A stretch of DNA of 64,000 nucleotides. It comes from Betaproteobacteria bacterium Ga0077532 (lineage in GTDB: Bacteria > Pseudomonadota > Gammaproteobacteria > Burkholderiales > Ga0077523). Positions 50,828 through 58,864 of the stretch are shown here, piece by piece. Position 1 is the stretch's first letter. Every line of letters starts with the position of its first letter. Where the stretch lies: positions 438,333 through 502,332 of the forward strand of contig LNEE01000062.1 in assembly GCA_001464895.1 (NCBI GenBank), given 5' to 3'. The notes beneath the pieces are model-generated. The model did no database searches. It was not told the DNA's origin and saw nothing but the letters and a program-made list of their open reading frames with translations. The position numbers and the translations under genes were made by a program.

Positions 50828-51505
50828 TCAGCACCAGGAGTGTTCACCCGCCGGTTCGCGTAGCAGTTCGCGGATGTTGGCTTCGATCACGCGGTACCCC
50901 ACGTTGCCGTTCAACCGCTGACGCCCCTCGTTGAACACGAGGGTTGGGCTCACCGTCACCGTCAGGTCGCGGGCGAGGTCGAGATCGCGGGCCAGCTCCG
51001 CGTGGGCCGTGCCCGAGGCCAGCGCCGCGTCCACGGGTCCGAGGGGAATTCCGACCGACGTGGCCACGGCGCGCTGTACCGCGTGGTTCGAGATGTCCGC
51101 TGCGTTCTCGAAGAACGCCCGGCGGAGCGCCCAGGCAGTGCGCTGAAAGGCTGCTTCGGGCATCGCGCCCGGATCCGTGCGTGCCACCGAGCGCACCGCA
51201 CACAGGAAGAGATGGCAGGCGAGCGACGACGTCGGCGGGTTCACGACCCAGGTGTCCGGGTGGATCGTCACGTGGGCGTAAGGGCGCGCGGCTTCCTGGA
51301 CATGCTTGGCATAGCCGACCAGCCCGCCGCGGTCCTTCCAGCGGGCCTCCAGCTTCTCGCGGGCGTTCCCGAAGATCGACACGAACTGCGGCTCGACGAC
51401 GATCTCGGCGCCGAAGGTCGCCTGCAGTTCCTCGACGCGGACCTGCGCGATGAAGGCCCAGACGCACAGGATGTCCGAGAAGTACGAGATCCGGATGGGT
51501 GCCAT
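50828..51505 (-). CDS. DsbA/2-hydroxychromene-2-carboxylate isomerase-family protein
   Basis: A 225-residue cytosolic thioredoxin-fold protein of the DsbA/FrnE/HCCA-isomerase group. It opens APIRISYFSDILCVWAFIAQ, has a helical insertion with EARWKDRGGLVGYAKHVQEA, and ends VTVSPTLVFNEGRQRLNGNV with the cis-Pro region. The active site reads C-V-W-A instead of CxxC, so it cannot form the usual dithiol. Glutathione-dependent isomerisation or single-Cys chemistry is more likely than oxidation. The ATG at 51505 is set by homology. It lies 43 bp downstream of the cyclase gene on the same strand. Confidence 0.8.
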   Translation of the reverse strand: MAPIRISYFSDILCVWAFIAQVRVEELQATFGAEIVVEPQFVSIFGNAREKLEARWKDRGGLVGYAKHVQEAARPYAHVTIHPDTWVVNPPTSSLACHLFLCAVRSVARTDPGAMPEAAFQRTAWALRRAFFENAADISNHAVQRAVATSVGIPLGPVDAALASGTAHAELARDLDLARDLTVTVSPTLVFNEGRQRLNGNVGYRVIEANIRELLREPAGEHSWC

Positions 51506-51548
51506 GGTGGTGATTCCTCGATGTGAATCCGACGGGCGTCGGGATGCG

Positions 51549-52178
51549 TCAGTCGCGATACCGCACGCGGAAGGCGTGCGTGGCGCCAGGCGGTTCCCCC
51601 GAGATCTCCTCCAGCGGGTAAGGGAAGGCCTCTCGCACCTGGTCCGCCACGGCACCCGTGACGAGAATCTCGTGCGCCTTCGCGCGGTCCTCACCCAGCT
51701 TCGCCGCTGCGTTCACCTCGGGGCCGAAGACGTCCTGATCCCCGATTCGCAGCATCGGACCATGACCCAGACCCACGCAGAGCAGCACCTGTTCGGACTC
51801 GATGCGGTCGCGGTTGTAGTCCGTCAGCGTCGTCTGCATCGCGATGGCGCATTCGAGCGCCTTCGACACGCTTCGGAAAATGACCAACATGCTGTCGCCT
51901 GCCGTCTTGAGCAGGATGCCGTCGAAGCGGTCGATGCACGGCACCAGGAGACGGTGGGACTCGTGGATGGTCTGCAGGAAATGGATGATCCCGAAGTCCG
52001 TCACGTTGCGCGAGAAGCCGGCGAGGTCCGTGAACATGACGGCCCAGGTCTCGCCGAAGAGATCCCAGATGCGTTGGTCGATCTCGGCCTTGTCGGCACC
52101 GGGGGCGAGGCGGGCCTCGATCAACTTCTCGAGACGGTCCTGCGAGGCACCGATGCCGACCTGGAAGATGTGAGCCAT
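51549..52178 (-). CDS. class III adenylate/guanylate cyclase
   Basis: A 209-residue soluble cyclase with little besides the catalytic domain. Metal residues are Asp51 (AVMFTDLAGFS) and Asp95 (KTAGDSMLVIF). The transition-state region reads FGPEVNAAAKLGEDRA, where the usual Arg is Lys, so activity may be reduced. A short helical N-terminus (RLEKLIEARLAPGADKAEID) may dimerise. It is the second cyclase in the window after that at 34435. It probably shares a transcript with the DsbA-like gene. The ATG at 52178 follows a divergent 185-bp gap. Confidence 0.85.
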   Translation of the reverse strand: MAHIFQVGIGASQDRLEKLIEARLAPGADKAEIDQRIWDLFGETWAVMFTDLAGFSRNVTDFGIIHFLQTIHESHRLLVPCIDRFDGILLKTAGDSMLVIFRSVSKALECAIAMQTTLTDYNRDRIESEQVLLCVGLGHGPMLRIGDQDVFGPEVNAAAKLGEDRAKAHEILVTGAVADQVREAFPYPLEEISGEPPGATHAFRVRYRD

Positions 52179-52363
52179 GGCGTACGTCTGCGGAAAGGGA
52201 GCGGGGATTATCACAGGTGAGCGTACCGGCCCGGGTGCCGAACATCGACGTCGATCCTGCACGTCGTCCTGTGCTTCAATCCCGGGTTGCCGTCGTAGCC
52301 CGTGCACCCTGCCCGGGAACGCCGCCCCCCGCTCACGCGACCCAAGCTCCCGAGGAGACTGCC

Positions 52364-53317
52364 ATGTCCGCCGCTCGCGCCCTTGCCCCGTTCGTTGCCG
52401 GCCTCTTGGGACTTTTTCTCTTTGCCGCGCCTGCCTGCGCCGCCGACGAACCTGCGGCCGCCGAAGCCGACCCGCGGACGGAAGCCGAAGCGGCCGTGAT
52501 GGCTGCCCAGATGGCCGCGATCACGGGTCCGCACGAGATCGCACTGCGCGACCAGGCCGTGCTCCAGATGCCCGCAAAGTTCGCTTACATCCCCGCCGCG
52601 GAAAGCCGGCGCCTGCTGAAGGCGATGGGCAACCAGCCCGGTGACAACCTGCTGGGCATGATCGTCCCCGACTCGGGCGGGCAGGAGATCGCGGAGGAGG
52701 ACGAGGCGAACTGGATCGTCGTGATGGAATACGTCGATTCCGGCCACATCAAGGAGGACGACGCGAAGGAGTGGAACGCCGAAGACCTCCTGAAGAGCCT
52801 GCGCGAAGGGACGGAGCAGGGCAACGAGGAGCGCCGCAAGCTCGGCATGAGCGAGCTGCAGGTCCTGCGCTGGATCGAACCGCCGACGTATGCCGCCGAC
52901 ACGCATCGGCTCGTGTGGTCCGCCGCGACGAAGGTGAAGAGCGAGCCCGGGGACGCGCCGCGCGGCGTGAACTACAACACCTATGCGCTGGGTCGCGAGG
53001 GCTACGTGAGCCTGAACCTGGTGACGGACTACGAAAGCATCGAGACGGACAAGGCCGTCGCCCGCCAGCTGCTCGCCGCGCTCCAGTTCAAGGACGGTCG
53101 TCGCTACACCGACTTCACGGAATCGACCGACCGCATCGCCGAGTACGGTCTCGCCGCGCTCGTCGGCGGCATCGCCGCGAAGAAGCTGGGCCTGCTCGCA
53201 GTCATCGCCGCCTTCGCCGTGAAGCTCGCAAAGGTCATCGGTGTGGCAGCCATCGCCGCGCTCGGCATCGGTGCGAAGTTCTTCGGCCGCAAGAAGAAGG
53301 ACGACAGCGCGAGCTGA
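52364..53317 (+). CDS. DUF2167 membrane protein
   Basis: A 317-residue protein. A signal peptide (FVAGLLGLFLFAAPACAADE) leads into a periplasmic domain with the DUF2167 features QMPAKFAYIPAAESRRLLKA, NWIVVMEYVDSGHIKEDDAK, LRWIEPPTYAADTHRLVWSA and NYNTYALGREGYVSLNLVTD. Near the C-terminus two hydrophobic stretches (AALVGGIAAKKLGLLAVIAA and AKVIGVAAIAALGIGAKFFG) end in KKKDDSAS. The role is unknown. The stop is 12 bp before the M50 protease start, a pairing seen in other bacteria, so the two probably act together at the membrane. Confidence 0.88.
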   Translation: MSAARALAPFVAGLLGLFLFAAPACAADEPAAAEADPRTEAEAAVMAAQMAAITGPHEIALRDQAVLQMPAKFAYIPAAESRRLLKAMGNQPGDNLLGMIVPDSGGQEIAEEDEANWIVVMEYVDSGHIKEDDAKEWNAEDLLKSLREGTEQGNEERRKLGMSELQVLRWIEPPTYAADTHRLVWSAATKVKSEPGDAPRGVNYNTYALGREGYVSLNLVTDYESIETDKAVARQLLAALQFKDGRRYTDFTESTDRIAEYGLAALVGGIAAKKLGLLAVIAAFAVKLAKVIGVAAIAALGIGAKFFGRKKKDDSAS

Positions 53318-53329
53318 AGCGACATCACG

Positions 53330-54061
53330 ATGCTGAAACTCCTCTCGCTCCTTTTCGCTGCCGGCAAGCTGGGCAAGGTGGCGACCACCGGGCTCACCAT
53401 GATCCTCAGCATCGGCGTGTACGCGCTGGTGTTCGGCTTCTGGTTCGCGGTGGGCTTCGTGTTGCTCATCCTCGTTCATGAGATGGGCCACTACATCGCG
53501 GCGAAGCAGAAGGGCCTCGACGTCGGCGCGCCCACGTTCATCCCGTTCGTCGGCGCGTGGATCCAGCTGAAGGAACTGCCCCATAGCGTCGAGACCGAGG
53601 CCTACGTGGGCATGGGCGGCCCGCTCGTCGGCACCGTGGGCGCCCTCGTGTGCTATTTCCTCGCGCGGAGCTACGACAGCGACCTGCTGCTCGCGCTTTC
53701 GTACACGGGGTTCTTCATCAACCTCTTCAACCTCATCCCGCTCTCCCCCTTCGACGGTGGCCGCATCACCGCGATCGTGTCGCCACGGATCTGGCTGCTG
53801 GGCGTGCCGGTGCTCGTCGGTCTGTTCTTCTGGCGACCGAGCCCGATGTTGATCCTGGTCGCACTGCTCGCGGCGCCGAATGTGTGGAAAGCGATCAAGT
53901 TCGATCGCAATGCGCCGGAGAACATCGTGTACTACGACGTACCGGCGCAGACCCGATTGAACTACGGCATCGCCTACCTCGCGCTCGCGGCTTACCTCGC
54001 CGTGATGACGGGCGAGGTGCACGAGATGTTGGAAGCGGCGGGGGTGCGGGGGCGGTTGTAG
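53330..54061 (+). CDS. site-2 protease family (M50) membrane metalloprotease
   Basis: A 243-residue inner-membrane protein. The zinc motif is HEMGH (His50, Glu51, His54) inside a hydrophobic helix, and the third ligand is Asp142 in NLFNLIPLSPFDGGR. About six transmembrane segments and no PDZ or CBS domain, so it is the compact form. It may cleave a membrane-anchored substrate; the adjacent DUF2167 protein is a candidate partner. It is followed after 43 bp by a perfect 29-bp inverted-repeat element that could end transcription. Confidence 0.9.
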   Translation: MLKLLSLLFAAGKLGKVATTGLTMILSIGVYALVFGFWFAVGFVLLILVHEMGHYIAAKQKGLDVGAPTFIPFVGAWIQLKELPHSVETEAYVGMGGPLVGTVGALVCYFLARSYDSDLLLALSYTGFFINLFNLIPLSPFDGGRITAIVSPRIWLLGVPVLVGLFFWRPSPMLILVALLAAPNVWKAIKFDRNAPENIVYYDVPAQTRLNYGIAYLALAAYLAVMTGEVHEMLEAAGVRGRL

Positions 54062-54104
54062 GGGGCGGTTGCAGAGGGGGAGGTAGGAGTGGGGTCATGC
54101 ACTT

Positions 54105-54193
54105 GTAGGAGCGGGCCATGCCCGCGAAAGCGGTGGTTCCGGTCGAAGCGTTTCCCTGCATCGACCGCTTTCGCGGGCATGGCCCGCTCCTAC
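54105..54193. repeat. hairpin repeat element with perfect 29-bp arms
   Basis: The best-preserved copy: the left arm (54105-54133, starting GTAGGAGCGGGCCATGC) is the exact reverse complement of the right arm (54165-54193, ending CATGGCCCGCTCCTAC). The 31-bp loop contains TTCCGGTCGAAGCG. It lies between two convergent genes (stops at 54061 and 54202) and may terminate both. Confidence 0.92.
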
Positions 54194-54201
54194 AAGACCG
54201 T

Positions 54202-55260
54202 CTAGAACGCCGACGCGATCGCCCGCCCCACATCTTCGGTCGATGCCTTGCCACCGGCGTCCGGCGTGCGCGGGCCGTCGATCAATGCGCCCTCGATGGC
54301 CTTCACGATCGCTGCCGCCGCATCCGCGTGGCCGAGGTGCTCCAGCATCATCGCGCCTGACCAGATCTGCGCGATCGGGTTCGCGATCTTCTTGCCGTAG
54401 ATGTCCGGTGCCGATCCGTGTACCGGCTCGAACAGCGACGGAAACTTCCGCTCCGGGTTGATGTTCGCGGACGGTGCGACGCCGATGGTGCCGGCGGTCG
54501 CGGGGCCAAGGTCCGAGAGGATGTCGCCGAAGAGGTTCGACCCCACGATCACGTCGAAGCGCTGCGGGTTCAGGACCATCTGGATGGTGAGGCCGTCGAT
54601 GTGGTACTGGTTCGTCGTGATGGCGGGGTACTGCTTTGCCATCTCGGCGAAGCGCTCGTCCCAGTACGGCATCGTGATCGAGATCCCGTTCGACTTCGTC
54701 GCCGACGTCACCAGCTTGCGCGGCCGCTTCATCGCGAGTTCGAACGCGTACTTCATGATCCGATCGGTGCCGTGGCGCGTGAAGACGGACTGCTGCGTGA
54801 CGAATTCTCGATCCGTCCCCGGAAACATCCGGCCACCCACCGACGAGTACTCGCCTTCGGTGTTCTCGCGCACGACGAAGTAGTCGATGTCGCCCACCTT
54901 CCGGCCCGCGAGCGGACACGGGATGCCGGGCATCAAGCGCACGGGCCGGAGGTTCACGTACTGATCGAAGCCGCGGCGGAAGAGGATCAGAGAATCCCAG
55001 AGCGACACGTGGTCCGCCACCTTCGCGGGCCAGCCGGTGGCGCCGAAGAAGATGCAATCGTGGCCGCCGATGTGGTCGCGCCAATCGGGCGGCATCCACC
55101 AGCCGTGCGTGTCGTAGTTGTCGCAGCTCCAGTCGAAGTGATCGAACGCGAGATCGATGCCGAACTTCCGCCCGACGGCGTCGAGCACGCGCACGCCCTC
55201 GGGCATGACCTCCTTGCCGATGCCGTCGCCGGCGATCACTGCGATCCTGTACTTGGCCAC
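54202..55260 (-). CDS. tartrate/D-malate dehydrogenase (isopropylmalate dehydrogenase family)
   Basis: A 352-residue NAD-dependent beta-decarboxylating dehydrogenase. It starts YRIAVIAGDGIGKEVMPEGV, with the substrate/metal region VRENTEGEYSSVGGRMFPGT, the Lys/Asp metal set in FDVIVGSNLFGDILSDLGPA, and FEPVHGSAPDIYGKKIANPI. ENTEGEY and the length fit tartrate dehydrogenase/D-malate dehydrogenase rather than LeuB. The start is a GTG at 55260 with GGGAGG upstream. It converges with the M50 gene across the hairpin repeat. It may supply pyruvate from D-malate or act on tartrate. Confidence 0.88.
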   Translation of the reverse strand: MAKYRIAVIAGDGIGKEVMPEGVRVLDAVGRKFGIDLAFDHFDWSCDNYDTHGWWMPPDWRDHIGGHDCIFFGATGWPAKVADHVSLWDSLILFRRGFDQYVNLRPVRLMPGIPCPLAGRKVGDIDYFVVRENTEGEYSSVGGRMFPGTDREFVTQQSVFTRHGTDRIMKYAFELAMKRPRKLVTSATKSNGISITMPYWDERFAEMAKQYPAITTNQYHIDGLTIQMVLNPQRFDVIVGSNLFGDILSDLGPATAGTIGVAPSANINPERKFPSLFEPVHGSAPDIYGKKIANPIAQIWSGAMMLEHLGHADAAAAIVKAIEGALIDGPRTPDAGGKASTEDVGRAIASAF

Positions 55261-55455
55261 CTGGAACCTCCCGTCGTGTCGTGGTGTGCTGCCGGTCGGT
55301 GCCGGCATTGAGTCGCCCATTCTCGCGGGGTACGGCTGCAGACGCCAGTGCTGCGCCATCGTCCCGGTCGCAGGGCGCTTCGCGAGAATGGAATTGCCAG
55401 CGGCGGCGCTTCGACGCAAGCTCGCGGCCTTCGCGTTTCGCTCCCCCGCCGCACC

Positions 55456-56304
55456 ATGGATCTGCAGCACCTCACCGACTGGGTCGGCCGCACCGAGTCC
55501 CGCACCGACCACGTCACCGCGACGCCTGTCGCCGCGCTTGCCGCCACGCTAGATCGCGATGCCGATGTCTCTGCCGATCCCGGCGCGCCGTTGCCGCCGC
55601 TCTGGCACTGGCTCTACTTCACGCCGCTGGCGCCGCAGCGCGAGATCGGTGACGACGGGCACGCGAAGCGCGGTGGTTTCCTGCCGCCTGTGCCCCTCCC
55701 ACGGCGCATGTGGGCCGGCGGGCGGTTGGAGTTCCTGCGTCCGCTCCGAGTGGGCGATGCGCTCACGCGGCTGTCGCGGATCGCCAGTGTCGAAGTGAAG
55801 GAGGGCCGGAGCGGCAAGTTGGTGTTCGTCACCGTCCGGCACGAGTACACCGATGCGGCGGGCGTGGCGCTCGCCGAGGAGCACGACATCGTTTATCGCG
55901 ACAATCCGCAGCCGGGCGCGAAGTCGCCGCCGCCGCAGTCTGCACCTGCGGACGCCGTGTTCTCGCGCGAGATCGTCCCCGACCCCGTCCTCCTGTTCCG
56001 GTACTCCGCGCTCACGTTCAACGGGCATCGCATCCACTACGACCGTCCGTACGTGACCGAGGTCGAAGGTTATCCGGGCCTCGTCGTGCACGGCCCGCTG
56101 ATCGCCACGCTGCTGCTCGACCTGCTGTCGCGCGAATTGCCGCAGGCGCGTGTGCGGGCCTTCGAGTTCCGCGCGGTGCGGCCGGTCTTCGACATCCACC
56201 GGTTCACCGTCTGCGGCAAGCCCGCGGACGACGGCACGGTCGCGCTCTGGGCTTGCGACCACGAGGGCTGGCTCACGATGCAGGCGCAGGCGCGGATCGA
56301 CTGA
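55456..56304 (+). CDS. MaoC-like hydratase (3-methylfumaryl-CoA/mesaconyl-C4-CoA hydratase type)
   Basis: A 282-residue double-hotdog protein. The N-terminal hotdog has LPPLWHWLYFTPLAPQREIG, FLPPVPLPRRMWAGGRLEFL and RPLRVGDALTRLSRI. The C-terminal hotdog has FRYSALTFNGHRIHYDRPYV and GYPGLVVHGPLIATLLLDLL, with the hydratase motif Asn-Gly-His around HRIHYD. This matches the 3-methylfumaryl-CoA/mesaconyl-C4-CoA hydratase type. It acts on acyl-CoA in the cytosol. No 3-hydroxypropionate-cycle genes are adjacent, so the pathway is open. The ATG at 55456 is set by homology. Confidence 0.82.
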   Translation: MDLQHLTDWVGRTESRTDHVTATPVAALAATLDRDADVSADPGAPLPPLWHWLYFTPLAPQREIGDDGHAKRGGFLPPVPLPRRMWAGGRLEFLRPLRVGDALTRLSRIASVEVKEGRSGKLVFVTVRHEYTDAAGVALAEEHDIVYRDNPQPGAKSPPPQSAPADAVFSREIVPDPVLLFRYSALTFNGHRIHYDRPYVTEVEGYPGLVVHGPLIATLLLDLLSRELPQARVRAFEFRAVRPVFDIHRFTVCGKPADDGTVALWACDHEGWLTMQAQARID

Positions 56305-56328
56305 GCACGCCCGCGCGCTGCCACATGG

Positions 56329-57222
56329 TCAAGGCTTCAGGATGCGGTACATCTCCGTGTGGTCCGTGGTGCGTTCCGACTTCGCAGCGGCGTCCTGCCA
56401 CTGCTTCGCGCACACCTGACCGAGGTCAGCGCGCACCCCGAGTTGGTCCGCGAGCCCGATGGCGATGCCCACGTCCTTCGCCATCAGGCCAAGGAAGAAG
56501 CCGGAGCCGTACGTGCCGGAGAGCATGAACTGCGCGACCTTGTGCTCGGTCGTGTTGTTCTTGCCGGTGGACGCGTTCAGCACCTGCGTCATCACGTGCG
56601 GATCGATGCCGAACTTCTCGCCCACGTGGAGCGCCTCGACCGCAGCCACGAGCCCCGCCGCCGACACGTAGTTGTTCAGCGCCTTCATCGCGTGGCCGGC
56701 GCCGGCCGCTCCCACGTGGAAGATCTGCTTGCCCATGGCGGCGAGGATCGGCCGCACGCGTTCGAGCACGGCGGCGTCACCGCCGAACATGATCGACAGC
56801 GTGCCGTCGCGCGCGCGGCGCACGGCACCGGACACCGGCGCGTCGACGAACGTGATGCCGGCCCCGGCGGCCACGTTCGCGAGGTCGCGCGTGCGCATCG
56901 GATCGCTGGAACTCATGTCGATCACGATGGCGCCCTTCGCGAGCACGGAGAACACGCCCGACTTCCCGTCGGCGCCGAGCACCGTGGTGTCGACCTCCTT
57001 GGAACTCGGCAGCATCGTGATCACGATATCCGCGCCGCGCGCGGCTTCGTTCGCGCTGATTCCCGCCGTGGCCCCGATGCCCTTCGCGATGCGCGCAGTC
57101 GCCTCACTGTTCAGGTCGAACAGGGCGGGCGTGAAGCCGGCGAGCGCGAGTTGCCGGACCATCGGCTCGCCCATGGTGCCCAGGCCGATGAACGCGATGC
57201 GGTCCTTCGGAGCATCGGTCAT
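56329..57222 (-). CDS. 3-hydroxyisobutyrate dehydrogenase-family NAD(P)-dependent oxidoreductase
   Basis: A 297-residue beta-hydroxyacid dehydrogenase. The Rossmann motif is IAFIGLGTMGEPMVRQLALA, the substrate loop is VDAPVSGAVRRARDGTLSIM, and the catalytic Lys is in GAGHAMKALNNYVSAAGLVA. It oxidises a 3-hydroxy acid such as 3-hydroxyisobutyrate, tartronate semialdehyde or similar. The gene starts two bases after the carboxymuconolactone-decarboxylase stop and so is in the same operon. That pairing suggests a role in aromatic or organic-acid breakdown rather than valine degradation. Confidence 0.9.
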   Translation of the reverse strand: MTDAPKDRIAFIGLGTMGEPMVRQLALAGFTPALFDLNSEATARIAKGIGATAGISANEAARGADIVITMLPSSKEVDTTVLGADGKSGVFSVLAKGAIVIDMSSSDPMRTRDLANVAAGAGITFVDAPVSGAVRRARDGTLSIMFGGDAAVLERVRPILAAMGKQIFHVGAAGAGHAMKALNNYVSAAGLVAAVEALHVGEKFGIDPHVMTQVLNASTGKNNTTEHKVAQFMLSGTYGSGFFLGLMAKDVGIAIGLADQLGVRADLGQVCAKQWQDAAAKSERTTDHTEMYRILKP

Positions 57223-57224
57223 GG

Positions 57225-57602
57225 TCAGATGCCCATCTCGGCGAACACTTCGCGCGCGATGCGGAAGCTGTCGATCGCGGCCGGCACGCCACAGTAGATG
57301 CCCGCCTGCAGCAGCACCTCGCGGATCTCGTCCTTGGTGAGGCCGTTGTTGATGGCACCGCGGACGTGCAGCTTCACTTCGTGCGGACGGTTCAGCGCGG
57401 TGAGCATCGCGAGGTTCAGCATGCTGCGCGTGCGGCGGTCGAGGCCCGGACGGTTCCAGATCTCGCCCCAGCAGTAGCTGGTGACGAGTTCCTGCAGCGG
57501 ACGGTTGAAGTCGTCGGCGCCGGCGATGGCCTTGTCGACGTACTCGGCGCCCAGCACTTCGCGGCGGACCTTCAGGCCCTTCTCGAACATCTCGTTGCTC
57601 AT
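57225..57602 (-). CDS. carboxymuconolactone decarboxylase family protein (PcaC-like)
   Basis: A 125-residue helical AhpD-fold protein: MFEKGLKVRREVLGAEYVDK, WNRPGLDRRTRSMLNLAMLT, LNRPHEVKLHVRGAINNGLT and KDEIREVLLQAGIYCGVPAA. This spans a full PcaC-like 4-carboxymuconolactone decarboxylase. No other pca genes are next to it, so the substrate may be a different lactone or keto acid. It precedes the 3-hydroxyisobutyrate-dehydrogenase-like gene by two bases. It diverges from the alcohol dehydrogenase at 57819 across 216 bp. Confidence 0.9.
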   Translation of the reverse strand: MSNEMFEKGLKVRREVLGAEYVDKAIAGADDFNRPLQELVTSYCWGEIWNRPGLDRRTRSMLNLAMLTALNRPHEVKLHVRGAINNGLTKDEIREVLLQAGIYCGVPAAIDSFRIAREVFAEMGI

Positions 57603-57818
57603 CGCATCACCTCCGGTGTGAGTGGCCGCGTGCCGGGGCGGCAGCGCGAAGCACCGGAGTGTCGGCCGCGGCTTTTGCCGGTGTCAACGCATCCGCGTGC
57701 GGGCCGCCTTCGCGATCGGTGAAGCCCCCTTACCCGAATAGCGCGCGCGTGACCGATCCCGCGCTCGCCGACTGTGCGATGCTCGCGCCCTTTCCCATTC
57801 CACGACAGGACAGCCCCG

Positions 57819-58838
57819 ATGACCGCCACCACCATGCGCGCCCTCCAGGCCACCGCGTTCTCCATCGACAGCCTCGCACTCGCCGAGCGTGCGGTTCCCG
57901 TGCCGCGCCGGGGCGAGATCCTCGTGCGCATCCGCGCGGCGAGCCTCAACTACCGCGATCTCGCCATCCTCGCGCAGGCCTACATTCCGACGCTGCCGTT
58001 GCCGTACGTCCCGGCATCCGATGCGTGCGGTCAGGTCGTGGCGGTCGGCGAGGACGTCACGCGTTTCGCCGTGGGCGATCGCGCCATTCCTCTCTACACG
58101 CAGGGCTGGCACGACGGCAAGCCGACGCCCGAGCAGCGTACGCGCCGCACGCTCGGGGCACCGCTGTCCGGTGTGCTGCAGGAGTACGTCGCGGTGCCCG
58201 CCGAGGACGCAGTCACGGTTCCTCCCCATCTGTCCGACGCCGAGGCCGCAACGCTGCCGATCGCGGCGCTGACGGCCTGGTCGACGCTTCAGGAAGGTGA
58301 CGTGAAAACCGGCGACACCGTGCTCGTGCAGGGCACCGGGGGCGTCGCGCTCTTCGCGCTTCAGTTCGCGAAGCTGGCCGGGGCGAAGGTGATCGTGATC
58401 TCGTCGAGCGACGAGAAGCTGGCGCGCGCGAAGGCGCTCGGCGCGGACGTCGGCATCAACTACCGCGCGACGCCCGACTGGCATGTCGCGGTGAAGGAGG
58501 CCACGGGTGGCCGCGGAGTCGACATCATCGTCGAGACGGTCGGGTCGACCCTCGACAAGTCGCTCGCCGCCGTCGCCTTCGGCGGTTTCATCGGCGTGAT
58601 CGGGTTCGTGGCGGGTTACGAGGCGAAGATCCCGTTGCGCGCCGTGATCGGCCCCATGATCCGCGTGCAGGGGATCGCGACCGGCTCACGCACGCGCCTC
58701 GAGGCGATGAACCGGGCGATCACGCAGCACGGACTGAAACCGGTGATCGACAGCACGTTCGCGCTGGCGGATGGTGCCGACGCGTTCCGTCGTCTGGAGA
58801 AGGGCGCGCACTTCGGCAAGATCGTCATCGACATCTGA
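57819..58838 (+). CDS. zinc-free medium-chain alcohol dehydrogenase/quinone oxidoreductase-like protein
   Basis: A 339-residue MDR-family enzyme. The GroES-like N-terminus reads ILVRIRAASLNYRDLAILAQ, and the position normally held by the zinc-binding Cys is Asn. No structural-zinc cysteines are present. The NAD(P) fold has DTVLVQGTGGVALFALQFAK. It therefore resembles quinone oxidoreductases or zinc-free NADPH-dependent alcohol dehydrogenases. The start is the ATG at 57819. It converges with the zinc-type dehydrogenase at 58865 across 26 bp. Confidence 0.88.
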   Translation: MTATTMRALQATAFSIDSLALAERAVPVPRRGEILVRIRAASLNYRDLAILAQAYIPTLPLPYVPASDACGQVVAVGEDVTRFAVGDRAIPLYTQGWHDGKPTPEQRTRRTLGAPLSGVLQEYVAVPAEDAVTVPPHLSDAEAATLPIAALTAWSTLQEGDVKTGDTVLVQGTGGVALFALQFAKLAGAKVIVISSSDEKLARAKALGADVGINYRATPDWHVAVKEATGGRGVDIIVETVGSTLDKSLAAVAFGGFIGVIGFVAGYEAKIPLRAVIGPMIRVQGIATGSRTRLEAMNRAITQHGLKPVIDSTFALADGADAFRRLEKGAHFGKIVIDI

Positions 58839-58864
58839 CGATCCTGCCGGGTGGTCCTGGCCCG

